From positions 5,832,001-5,896,000 of the forward strand of contig NC_018025.1 in NCBI RefSeq assembly GCF_000266945.1: a stretch of 64,000 nt of DNA. The letters run 5' to 3'. Below are positions 1 through 7,683 of this stretch, one piece after another. The notes under the pieces were generated by a model that searched no databases, had not been told where the DNA came from, and saw only the letters and a list, made by a program, of their open reading frames with translations. The translations under genes were made by a program, and so were the position numbers. The DNA is from Desulfomonile tiedjei DSM 6799 (lineage in GTDB: Bacteria; Desulfobacterota; Desulfomonilia; Desulfomonilales; Desulfomonilaceae). Position 1 is the stretch's first letter; every line of letters begins with the position of its first letter.

Positions 1-149
1 CTGCAATGGGAAGAATCAGTAGCGCCGGCGTCCCTGCCGGCGAGAACTGATTGATTTGTTTGGTGAATTGTTCACCGGCACGGAGGCCGGTACTACTGAT
101 TGCTGGGAGCTGCTCTTCGCAATCCGTGATTTCTTTCGAGAATCGGTAT
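1..149 (-). repeat. R2 interspersed repeat, copy a (cut by window start)
   Basis: The stretch matches, in reverse, the repeats at 7178-7362 and 51033-51437: GGAAGAATCAGTAGCGCCGG, then the paired GC-rich blocks around 25-45 and 75-95, then CGAGAATCGGTA at the end. It is intergenic, with no coding content of its own, and ends 14 bases from the aldo/keto reductase stop. Its left part is outside the window. Confidence 0.8.
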
Positions 150-162
150 GGGTGCGATTCCG

Positions 163-996
163 CTAGGGTTTGTAGTACATCAGATCTCGCGCGTACGGCG
201 CAGTCTGCTCCACCAGCTTGTCCATCTCCTCTTGCGTCATAGGCACGAAATTTTGTGCAAAAGTCACATTCTCCTCCAATTGGCGGAGAGTGTCGCATCC
301 GATAACAGCGGTGCTAATGGGTTGCGAAAGCGCGTAGCGAAAGAACGGTTCCATTGAAGAGTACCATGGAAGCTGTTTGGCAAAACCACGAAAGTACACT
401 TTCATGCCGATGACGGCGGTTCCGTTTTCCTGGGCACGAGGAATAACTTGCGAGATAAAGCTGTCGTACGTGGGTTCGGCTGGATTGACGGGAATCAACA
501 CCGTATCGAAATCGAACAAATCCATGCATTCCAGAAGCTGCTGCGGATCCTGGTGTCCCGTGAGACCCACGAATCGTACCATTCCCTTATTTCTTGCCGC
601 TTCGAAGGCCTCGAGGGCTCCGTCCGTACCTAAAATCTCATCTACATCTTCATTCGAACGCACGTCGTGTATCTGCCATAAATCCAAGTAGTCCGTGCGC
701 ATATTCTTGAGAGTCTGTTCAAGATGAGCGAGAGCGCCATCTTTCTCTCTGGAATGAGACTTGCTCGTGAGAAAAATGTCCCTTCGTCTTTCCCTGAGCG
801 CCTGTCCGTAATAGGATTCACTGCCCGAGTACGCACGCGCGGACTCAAAATAGTTGATACCCATATCGATGGCGGCATTGATTAAACTATATGCCTGTTT
901 TTCAAAACCGTACGTTCTGAGTATCCCTTCACCACCAAGTCCCATTATGGTAACGTTTCTTCCGGTTTTCCCTAAAGGTCTTTGCTCAATTGACAT
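163..996 (-). CDS. Aldo/keto reductase family oxidoreductase
   Basis: A 277-residue AKR-fold protein, predicted cytosolic and NAD(P)H-dependent, reducing aldehydes or ketones; the substrate is unknown. The N-terminal LGKTGRNVTIMGLGG stretch and the barrel segment with GSESYYGQAL are typical. The usual Asp-Tyr-Lys-His tetrad reads Glu51-Tyr56-Lys79-His110, so the Asp position holds Glu (FESARAY). Cofactor-end residues (PISTAVIGCDTLRQLEEN) are present near the C-terminus. There is no C-terminal 4Fe-4S extension, so it is shorter than the ferredoxin-containing anaerobe AKRs. It is monocistronic; trmFO follows upstream on the same strand after 179 bp. Confidence 0.85.
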   Translation of the reverse strand: MSIEQRPLGKTGRNVTIMGLGGEGILRTYGFEKQAYSLINAAIDMGINYFESARAYSGSESYYGQALRERRRDIFLTSKSHSREKDGALAHLEQTLKNMRTDYLDLWQIHDVRSNEDVDEILGTDGALEAFEAARNKGMVRFVGLTGHQDPQQLLECMDLFDFDTVLIPVNPAEPTYDSFISQVIPRAQENGTAVIGMKVYFRGFAKQLPWYSSMEPFFRYALSQPISTAVIGCDTLRQLEENVTFAQNFVPMTQEEMDKLVEQTAPYARDLMYYKP

Positions 997-1175
997 GCTC
1001 GACTCCCCTCGTCACCTGATCCGTCAAGTGTAATTGACGGTACATATACCTGTCCACCAATATTCTTTATGCATGCTGCTTCTGTATATATTTCATATCG
1101 ATTGTATTGAGAAGAAGTATTGCATGTAAAGAATGTCCCCCACTGTTTATTTCTTGGGAAAGAACGTCTCTCCGA

Positions 1176-2504
1176 TCAGCCGACGAAACCCCACAATTCG
1201 TCAATGTGCGCTTTCCACTGCTGAATTGACGAGATCGCCCGTTTTGCTACAGCCTCCTTCCTCAATTTCTTGGGACATCCCTTGGGGGCAGGATCTATGA
1301 TGCCAAAATTCACGTTCATCGGCTCAAATCGTTTTAAGGGGCAATTTCTCGTATGTTCGAGCAGGCCGCCTACAGCCGTGTCCGTCGGGGGAGTATCCGG
1401 TGCCAATCCTGCTCGAATCAAACCTGCCATGAGAGCAATTGCAAGACCCGAAGCGGTGGACTCAATGTATCCTTCCACCCCGGTGATCTGGCCGGCAAAA
1501 AACACGTGTGAAGCTGTTCTCGCCCTTGAGTAGGCATCCAGCAGCCTTGGTGCATCCAGATAGGTGTTCCGGTGAACCGATCCGAGTCTGATGAATTCGG
1601 CCTGCTCGAGACCCGGGATCATACGAAAAATTCTCTCTTGTTCGCCATAGGTCATTTTGGTTTGAAATCCCACAAGATTGTACATGCTTGCCTCTTTGTT
1701 TTCGGCCCTCAACTGCACGACAGCATATGGGCGTTCCCCTGTCCGGGGATCTTTCAATCCAACCGGTTTCATCGGACCGAATGCCAGAGTTTCCGGACCA
1801 CGGGAAGCCAATACCTCAACAGGGAGGCAACCTTCAAAGTGGGGAATCTGTTCAAAAGGATAAGGATCGACTTTTCGTGCAGAGACAATCTCTTTCACAA
1901 ACGCGCGATACAACGATTCATCCATAGGAGCATTCAAGTAATCTCCTTCGCTTTCGTCGTACCGGGAAGCCTTGAAAAGCTTGTCTCCATCCAGAGATTC
2001 CGCGCTCACAATAGGAGCAATGGCATCATAAAAAGAAAGCCCGTCAGCCCGCAGTAGGCGGCAGATATCACCAGCAAGCGCGTCCGACGTCAGGGGACCG
2101 GAAGCAATAATTGTAATGCCTTCCTCAGACCCCGGCACTCTTGTCACTTCCCTGTGTTCTATAGTCACGAGGGGATGTTCGGAGACCTTCTTGGTGATGA
2201 ATTCCGCAAAGAGCCCCCTGTCCACAGCTAAAGCTTTTCCTGCAGGAACGCGGGCCCAATCCGCTGCCTGAATGATGAGGGAATCCAGAATCCGCAGTTC
2301 CTCTTTCAATAAACCGGGCGCTGTGTGGATTTCCGCGGATCTCAGGGAATTCGAACAGACGAGTTCTCCGAACAGGGGGGAACTGTGCGCGGGGGAATAC
2401 TGTATCGGCTTCATTTCCAGGATGCGCACCGGCACCCCCCTGATTGCCAATTGCCATGCTGCCTCGGATCCTGCCAGTCCACCGCCGATTATCGTGATCG
2501 TCAT
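1176..2504 (-). CDS. trmFO: TrmFO, folate/FAD-dependent tRNA (uracil-54-C5)-methyltransferase
   Basis: It makes m5U54 in the T-loop of tRNAs using methylene-tetrahydrofolate and FADH2, in the cytosol. The N-terminus MTITIIGGGLAGSEAAWQLA is the dinucleotide (FAD) fold; LEMKPIQYSPAH, VCSNSLRS and GPMKPVGLKDPRTG are TrmFO/GidA-family blocks, and the length of 442 residues fits TrmFO rather than the longer MnmG. An in-frame extension upstream to 2594 exists, but the Rossmann motif begins right after the ATG at 2504, so I start there. It is a single gene, with divergent AT-rich sequence upstream. Confidence 0.93.
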   Translation of the reverse strand: MTITIIGGGLAGSEAAWQLAIRGVPVRILEMKPIQYSPAHSSPLFGELVCSNSLRSAEIHTAPGLLKEELRILDSLIIQAADWARVPAGKALAVDRGLFAEFITKKVSEHPLVTIEHREVTRVPGSEEGITIIASGPLTSDALAGDICRLLRADGLSFYDAIAPIVSAESLDGDKLFKASRYDESEGDYLNAPMDESLYRAFVKEIVSARKVDPYPFEQIPHFEGCLPVEVLASRGPETLAFGPMKPVGLKDPRTGERPYAVVQLRAENKEASMYNLVGFQTKMTYGEQERIFRMIPGLEQAEFIRLGSVHRNTYLDAPRLLDAYSRARTASHVFFAGQITGVEGYIESTASGLAIALMAGLIRAGLAPDTPPTDTAVGGLLEHTRNCPLKRFEPMNVNFGIIDPAPKGCPKKLRKEAVAKRAISSIQQWKAHIDELWGFVG

Positions 2505-2742
2505 GATATTATTCCGAAAAAAGGTCGAAATATTGTGTCCCGATTGCCAGGATACGGAGTAATGATACTCCCTTGCAGCCGAGATTTGAAGCAAGCGCGC
2601 GTGGAGGGAGATTCGGCAGCGCCGATTTGCGAAAAAGAATTTTGGCTTGTAATGTTAATACGTTGACAAGAATGTCTCCAGTCTTATGAAGTTAATAATC
2701 GTTTTTGAGAATAACAATGCATAATAAAAATGAATTTTTTGC

Positions 2743-2770
2743 TTGACAAAATTATGTAATTACGTAATTG
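2743..2770 (+). promoter_or_regulatory. Probable sigma-70 promoter before the decayed leader
   Basis: TTGACA at 2743-2748, 16-bp spacer, TAATTG at 2765-2770 in AT-rich sequence. It lies 35 bp upstream of a degenerate copy of the leader of the 3364 gene. Confidence 0.45.
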
Positions 2771-2804
2771 AACAAAAACAGATAGTTTGAAGCGGAGGAA
2801 GGGT

Positions 2805-2855
2805 ATGTTGAGAAGTTATACCTTTACCATCCTATTATTCCACTCATTTTTTTGA
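2805..2855 (+). pseudogene. Decayed duplicate of the signal-peptide start of the 3364 gene
   Basis: A GGAGGAAGGGT ribosome site and ATG at 2805 open a 16-codon frame, MLRSYTFTILLFHSFF then stop. The DNA of the ribosome site and first codons closely matches the start of the barrel gene at 3354-3385 (GAGGAAGGGT, then ATG, AGAAGT, TACCTTTA). The frame stops inside the hydrophobic part. I read it as the stump of a duplicated gene whose body is lost; a functional leader peptide is an alternative. Confidence 0.5.
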
Positions 2856-3298
2856 AATTCGAAAGAAGAGCGAAGTCCTGATTCGTGTGTGCTGACAGGT
2901 TGTCACTCGTGGATGCATCGCGAGATAAGGCTTCGGTCATCATGAGCGCGTACTGACCGTTCGAGAATCGCTCGATTTGGGTCGATTTCTTGACCTCCCA
3001 GCGGGAATTGGCTCGGTTGCGCATTTTTTGCGGTTGTATCTCGGAAGGAGAGGGGGGCTGAAAACCCCTATCCTCAGGGATGGGTACGCGCTTTCCGGGG
3101 TGGAACTTAAAGTGTCGCTTTTAGATTTTTGTTCTTAAATGCGGTTATTAGTTTTGAATTATAGATAATTGTTCATTTAAATTGATAAAATACTTTAGAA
3201 AATAATTGTAAGCAATGTTTTTTGAAAGATATGTACGGTTTTTGAAAGCTTATTCTAGCAAAAAGCCAAAAACCGATGGTTATTTTTGTCTTTTTTCC
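2856..3298. other. Intergenic, no gene recognised
   Basis: AT-rich sequence between the decayed leader and the promoter of the 3364 gene. A 66-codon frame on the minus strand (2824-3024) has no signal, motif or ribosome site I can recognise. It may hold the eroded body of the duplicated gene. Confidence 0.4.
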
Positions 3299-3327
3299 TT
3301 GACAGTCTTTCGAAAAAAATATTTAAG
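3299..3327 (+). promoter_or_regulatory. Sigma-70 type promoter of the 3364 barrel gene
   Basis: TTGACA at 3299-3304, 17-bp spacer, TTTAAG at 3322-3327. The ATG at 3364 with GGGAGGAAGGG upstream follows at a sensible distance. Confidence 0.6.
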
Positions 3328-3363
3328 CATTGCCAGTTAGTTCGAGCTGGGAGGAAGGGTCCA

Positions 3364-4416
3364 ATGAGAAGTTGTACCTTTAGGTTACTGGTATGCTTTG
3401 CGTTTCTTGTCGCTACATTTGGCGTTGCATCTGCCAAGTCACAAGACTTTATCCACGTAAATATTCTACCGCCGGAGAATCCCGCCGGTTCGGCTCTCCT
3501 GGGATCACATACTCTGAATGGCATATCTCAGGACGGGGCTGTTTACCGACAGGCAAGTGCGTCCTTCTACGGACCCGCATTTGCTCCACCATCCCGGGGA
3601 AAGCCTGTTACAAAGTGCAAAGTACCCGTATGTGCTCCGCCTCCTTGCGCTCCAGTATGCAAAACCTGTTGTGTATTACCGCTGCGCATGCCCGGTCAGT
3701 TTGAATTGTCTACTCAGGTTTTCTTCCCTCATGTCCGGGGTACCTTCCAGTGGCCGGGAACGGTGCTTGGAGTGCCGGCTTCTGAAGTAGCATTCTCCGA
3801 TGTAGGTATTCCTTCGCACGCTACGCTTCTGGAGTATTCAGCCAAATATCAGATTGCTCCAAGGTGGGCGCTGTACTACTCAATTATGCCCATTGAACTA
3901 TCCGGCACCAAGGTCGCCGAAAAGTCTTTCTGGTTCGGTCAGTGGTTTTATCCCATCGGTACACAGGTCCACGGGAAATGGCAGTTCACCTATCAGCGTG
4001 TCGGTTTAATGTTCCAACCGATTCTCAATCCGGCTGCAGCGGTATCCCTCTATGCGGGATGGACGTTTAACGAGCAGCGCGTGTCAATTAAAAGCTCCGT
4101 ATGTTCGGGAAGAGGGAGTACGATAGACCGCACCAGAAACATGGTCAATTCGGGTATCGAAATCCAGAGATGTTTACGCACGCTTCCCAATGGTTCCACA
4201 TTCGCCTGTGACAACAAGGCTGAGGTAATCTGGTTGGATGGAGCGTTTGGCTACGATATTCAAGCGGGAATGCGGTTCAGCGTTCCCCTGGGATATGGTC
4301 GATGGGGATATGCCAAGGGCGGTTATCGGCTCTTGAATCTCAACGAAGATCGTGACGATCTCCGGCTTGACTCCTCGTTTGAAGGCGGCTTCGTGGAAGG
4401 TGGCATCATCTTTTAG
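3364..4416 (+). CDS. Secreted outer-membrane beta-barrel-like protein, unknown function
   Basis: A 350-residue protein. The frame is open from 3286, but the strong ribosome site GGGAGGAAGGG and the cleavable signal peptide (MRSCTFRLLVCFAFLVATFG...ASA) put the start at ATG 3364. After the signal comes a Cys/Pro-rich linker (about residues 88-112, CAPPPCAPVCKTCC), then alternating hydrophobic strands rich in Tyr, Trp and Phe ending in FEGGFVEGGIIF, as in outer-membrane barrels. A promoter lies at 3299-3327 and a terminator at 4566-4613, so it is monocistronic. The Cys cluster may bind metal or crosslink; the function is not recognised. Its leader exists in two partial extra copies at 2805 and 4629. 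Confidence 0.7.
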   Translation: MRSCTFRLLVCFAFLVATFGVASAKSQDFIHVNILPPENPAGSALLGSHTLNGISQDGAVYRQASASFYGPAFAPPSRGKPVTKCKVPVCAPPPCAPVCKTCCVLPLRMPGQFELSTQVFFPHVRGTFQWPGTVLGVPASEVAFSDVGIPSHATLLEYSAKYQIAPRWALYYSIMPIELSGTKVAEKSFWFGQWFYPIGTQVHGKWQFTYQRVGLMFQPILNPAAAVSLYAGWTFNEQRVSIKSSVCSGRGSTIDRTRNMVNSGIEIQRCLRTLPNGSTFACDNKAEVIWLDGAFGYDIQAGMRFSVPLGYGRWGYAKGGYRLLNLNEDRDDLRLDSSFEGGFVEGGIIF

Positions 4417-4565
4417 CACCCACGGTTTGAATGGCGCCGGAACTGAATGTCCAATCATAGGGGCTTTGATACCCGCCTTGATTGAATGTCCCCTCTCAAG
4501 GCTATCACCGGGACAAAGCTTCCCTCTCCGGCGCCATTCCTTCTCTACCTCAGGTCCACAAAAAC

Positions 4566-4613
4566 GAAAAGCCCGAAAACGGCTGAATCAGCCGCCCCTT
4601 TCAGGGCTTTTCT
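4566..4613 (+). terminator. Nested-hairpin terminator after the barrel gene
   Basis: The outer stem AAAAGCCC/GGGCTTTT encloses an inner GGCTGA/TCAGCC hairpin, followed by TCTTTAAAT. It sits about 150 bp after the stop at 4416. Confidence 0.65.
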
Positions 4614-4822
4614 TTAAATCGAAAGGGTATGTTGAGAAGTAGGTCCCTCCTATCATATTTTTCCACATCTGAGAAACATTTTTTTCAACACTTTCCGCTT
4701 GGTTTTCCACCAAGAGGGGAAATTTCATCTTAAAACCCGTAAGTTGCCTGCAACTCGTGACAGGCAACTTCGGTTCTTCTTCATCTATTCCCGATCGCAT
4801 ATCTACGGTCATCTCAACAAAC
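4614..4822. other. Intergenic with a third leader-like copy and a hairpin
   Basis: GGGTATGTTGAGAAGT at about 4625-4640 is identical to the start of the decayed leader at 2801-2816, but is followed by unrelated sequence. A perfect 10-bp hairpin, AAGTTGCCTG/CAGGCAACTT, lies at 4741-4770. No gene is evident. Confidence 0.5.
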
Positions 4823-4851
4823 TTGACAATGACCGATTTCTCGTTTACATT
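4823..4851 (+). promoter_or_regulatory. Strong sigma-70 promoter of the RRM gene
   Basis: TTGACA at 4823-4828, 17-bp spacer, TACATT at 4846-4851. The next gene begins 207 bp downstream, so the transcript would have a leader of about 200 nt. Confidence 0.6.
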
Positions 4852-4857
4852 GAGTCT

Positions 4858-5057
4858 CGGCCTTAACTTGTTTTACTCCAGTCGACTTCGCGTCAGCGAT
4901 CACGGGCGTATGCATGATTAAGATCCTAGGATATAGGTGCCCGTGCGAGGACGTCCAACCATCATGGTCAGACCTATCCCGACACAAAGAGCCCTAATTC
5001 TCAAATGTAAACGCACTCCCGCCTAGACGTGTGACGTGCCCTCTCTAAGGAGCTGAA
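4858..5057 (+). promoter_or_regulatory. Long structured 5' leader of the RRM RNA-binding protein gene
   Basis: About 200 nt between the predicted start site and the ATG. It has a hairpin CACGGGC (4901-4907) with GCCCGTG (4939-4945), enclosing the palindrome ATCCTAGGAT. The ribosome site TAAGGAG is at about 5046-5052. Long folded leaders are typical of cold-responsive RNA-binding proteins; thermosensing or autoregulation here is an inference. Confidence 0.45.
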
Positions 5058-5363
5058 ATGAGCATCAAAATTTATGTTGGAAACCTGTCCTTTAATACGA
5101 GCGAGAACGAACTCCAGGGTTTCTTTGAGCCGTACGGAGCAGTGGATTCCACAAAGATCATTGTGGACCAGTTCACAAACCGATCCCGAGGATTCGGATT
5201 TGTTGAAATGTCCAATCGTGAAGAAGGTCTTCGCGCCATCCAGGAACTTGATTCCAAAGAACTTGGCGGTCGCAGCCTCAAGGTGAATGAAGCCCGTCCC
5301 AAGACCGACTCAGGCAATGGACGTCGTGGCGGCGGCGGTGGCGGAGGACGATCCCGCTGGTAA
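5058..5363 (+). CDS. Small RRM-type RNA-binding protein with glycine-rich tail
   Basis: A 101-residue single RNA-recognition-motif protein like the cyanobacterial and deltaproteobacterial cold-induced RRM proteins, expected to bind single-stranded RNA in the cytosol. RNP2 is KIYVGNLSF (residues 4-12) and RNP1 is RGFGFVEM (44-51), with the expected aromatics. The tail GNGRRGGGGGGGRSRW (86-101) is the usual Gly/Arg extension. The ribosome site AAGGAGCTGAA precedes the ATG. It has its own promoter, long leader and terminator, so it is a single-gene unit likely controlled after transcription starts. Confidence 0.92.
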   Translation: MSIKIYVGNLSFNTSENELQGFFEPYGAVDSTKIIVDQFTNRSRGFGFVEMSNREEGLRAIQELDSKELGGRSLKVNEARPKTDSGNGRRGGGGGGGRSRW

Positions 5364-5394
5364 CCTTGAGGGTGTAGCCTCACCCTAAATATAT

Positions 5395-5430
5395 GGGGCC
5401 GAAGTCTGCTTGCGGACTTCGGCCCTTTTC
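5395..5430 (+). terminator. Rho-independent terminator of the RRM gene
   Basis: An 11-bp perfect stem GGGCCGAAGTC/GACTTCGGCCC with a short loop, then TTTTC. A weaker AGGGTG/CACCCT hairpin lies just after the stop. The stem ends about 30 bp before the start of the radical SAM gene. Confidence 0.9.
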
Positions 5431-5461
5431 ATTATGGTTGTATTCGCAAGGAGACGTTTCT

Positions 5462-6910
5462 TTGGGAGAAATTTATAGGCATGCCCTATGTTTGCATCCG
5501 TATTATCGGGATAGCCAGTCCGGTTCGTTGGGCCTTGCCGTCTTTCCTCCCACGGGTCTCGAGTATATCGCTTCCGCACTTCAGCCTCATGTAGAAAAAG
5601 TCACCCTGTTGGATCTTCGTCTGCCCGGTCCTCTGAGAGATCCTAAGAAACTGCAAGCATTCATCCGGCAGGAGATCGATCTGCTCTGCATAAGCATCAA
5701 TTGGGAATACCAGTTTCACGAGGTATGCGATCTGGTCAATTCTCTTCCCGCGGAAATTTTCACCGTTGTGGGCGGAAAACAGGCTACCGACTGCCTGGAA
5801 GACGTATTTAAAGCGTGCAAGGGAATTGATGTCCTGGTCCGCGGTGAAGGGGAAGAAGTCATCGCCGAAATCGCTTCAGGGGCGGATATCGCCACGATTC
5901 CGGGACTTTCTTATCGAAATGGTTCGGATATCGTTCACAATCCCAATAGAGCACTTGCAAACGTCGATGATTACCAGTTTCCCGATCGTTCATTGAGGCA
6001 ACAGAAATATCACTTCAATATGGGGGGCTTTGCACTACGGGGCGAAGAATTCGATATCATCCTCACTTCCCGCGGCTGTCCCAGGAACTGCAAATTCTGC
6101 ACGTTCACCATGAATCCGTGGGGTCAAAAGAGACCGTATTCGGTGCGTTCCATAGATTCGGTTATCGAGGAATTGCGACAGGTTTCGGCAGGTATCATTC
6201 TTGTTGCTGACGAGGATTTTTTCGTAAATCCGGCAAGGGCCAAGAAGATTTGTGAAAGAATTGCGGAAGAGGGGATAAAGAAGCGATTTCTCGTTCAGGC
6301 GAGAATCGAAATCTACAAACACCCCGATGTTCTCGAAGCCGCGGCAAAGGCGGGCATCAAGATCTTTCTCCTGGGCATTGAATCGCCGACCGACCGGATT
6401 CTCGATCAACTGAACAAAGGCTTTGATACGGCCACAGTGAGAAAAGCTTTTGAGGTGTTCCGGCAATTTCCTTTCTACTACCACGGTTATTTCATCTATG
6501 GGAATGTGACGGAAACAGACGATGAAATGATGCAAATTCCGGTCTTTGCCAAGGAACTGGGTCTCGATTCGATCAGCTACCAGAAATTACGCATAGAAAA
6601 GTACTCTCCTCTTAAGGAATTGGTTGAAACTACACCGGGTTATTTCATCGGAGACGACCACATCGTGTATCGTGAAGGAATAGGTCGCAAAGGACTCAAA
6701 CGTATTGCTGCCCGAATTACCCGCACATTCTATACGCCGGCTCAGTTGACACGAATTACGCGAAAGCTTTTCGGGACTGGGTTGTTTGTGCCAAGGAACA
6801 TTGCTCCGTTACTCCTCGCAGGACCCATCGTGCTCGGGAATTCCGTAGCTCGACTCGTGAACAAGAAAATGCGTCGGTTCCGGGTATGGCGCGATCTCGT
6901 CCCTGAATAG
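5462..6910 (+). CDS. B12-binding radical SAM protein
   Basis: A 482-residue enzyme with an N-terminal cobalamin-binding-like domain (about residues 1-170, ending in a RGEGEEV block) and a radical SAM domain whose cluster ligands are Cys206, Cys210 and Cys213 in TSRGCPRNCKFC. Family members do methylations or rearrangements on unactivated carbons; the substrate cannot be told from sequence (hopanoid or other lipid methylases are possible relatives). The frame is open from 5393, inside the upstream terminator, so I chose the TTG at 5462 with AAGGAG eight bases before it. The basic, hydrophobic C-terminal 100 residues may contact membrane. No cobalamin riboswitch was seen. Confidence 0.82.
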   Translation: MGEIYRHALCLHPYYRDSQSGSLGLAVFPPTGLEYIASALQPHVEKVTLLDLRLPGPLRDPKKLQAFIRQEIDLLCISINWEYQFHEVCDLVNSLPAEIFTVVGGKQATDCLEDVFKACKGIDVLVRGEGEEVIAEIASGADIATIPGLSYRNGSDIVHNPNRALANVDDYQFPDRSLRQQKYHFNMGGFALRGEEFDIILTSRGCPRNCKFCTFTMNPWGQKRPYSVRSIDSVIEELRQVSAGIILVADEDFFVNPARAKKICERIAEEGIKKRFLVQARIEIYKHPDVLEAAAKAGIKIFLLGIESPTDRILDQLNKGFDTATVRKAFEVFRQFPFYYHGYFIYGNVTETDDEMMQIPVFAKELGLDSISYQKLRIEKYSPLKELVETTPGYFIGDDHIVYREGIGRKGLKRIAARITRTFYTPAQLTRITRKLFGTGLFVPRNIAPLLLAGPIVLGNSVARLVNKKMRRFRVWRDLVPE

Positions 6911-6976
6911 CATAAAGGGGGGTATTGCATATCTGCAGAATACTCCCGCAATTTCCATCCAAGAAAAACATATCTC

Positions 6977-7111
6977 ATACCCATTCGCTTTTCTTTTCAT
7001 AATCCGGGAGGCTGAGGTATCCTTCGCTCCGGACGACGCGAGGCCGTCTAATCACTCCGCTCAGAACACCTCAGCCTTCGCCATCTTATATGCATAATTG
7101 CGAAATGGTAT
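6977..7111 (+). repeat. R1 interspersed repeat, copy a
   Basis: 135 bp bounded by imperfect inverted ends ATACCCATTCGC and GCGAAATGGTAT. Inside, CTGAGGTATCC pairs with GGACGACGC/GCGTCGTCC-type blocks to give a long imperfect hairpin. Other copies lie at 9384, 15779, 36898 and 59466. It looks like a palindromic MITE without coding capacity. Confidence 0.85.
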
Positions 7112-7177
7112 CATACGGACTCGCGATCGAGATAGTTCTCATTGAGGCGACAGCACAGACCTGCGGTCCATACTGTT

Positions 7178-7362
7178 ATACCGATTCTCGTAAGTAATCA
7201 CGGATTGTGAAGAGGAACTCCCAGCAATTGGTAGCACCGGCCTCCGTGCCGGTGAACAATTCACCAAACAAATCAACTAGTTCTCACCGCAGGGACGCCG
7301 GCGCTACTGATTCTTCCCATTGCAGGTATTGGATTCCGTCAAGACTTTCGATAGCCGCTATA
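7178..7362 (+). repeat. R2 interspersed repeat, copy b
   Basis: 185 bp from TATACCGATTCTCG to CGATAGCCGCTATA, with the GC-rich core ACCGGCCTCCGTGCCGGT and GACGCCGGCGCTACTG. It is the intact empty-site version of the copy at 51033, which carries a MITE. It ends about 320 bp before the sulfatase; the rest of that gap holds no gene I can support. Confidence 0.85.
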
Positions 7363-7683
7363 GCATCTTGCAAAATCATATCAGAACACAGACATACTCG
7401 ATCGACAATACAAATGTAACTTGCTTCCCTAAGATAAATAGTTATACCGTCTTTGTTGTTCGGAGAAATATCATTGGAAATGTTTTTGACAGGTTGCATA
7501 CTGAACGGACTAGTATTCTAAATGGGCCAGGAGTATGTTGAGCCTATATGATGATCGAAGAAGTGAGATTTTGGGTTTTTTCTATTGAGAGCGATTCTCA
7601 GAATCTGTCTTTAGCCTATGAATATGTGTTCATTCCCACGAGGCAATGTGTCTCCTGGCATGCATTGAATGGAGGTTGGCGGA

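Noticed and set aside
1572-2057. 161-codon plus-strand frame opposite trmFO
   Set aside because: Shadow of trmFO, no signals.
2824-3024. 66-codon minus-strand frame
   Set aside because: No ribosome site, no recognisable motif, overlaps the decayed leader.
5072-5383. 103-codon minus-strand frame with a poly-Pro/Arg start opposite the RRM gene
   Set aside because: It is the complement of the Gly-rich RRM tail; no ribosome site or family.
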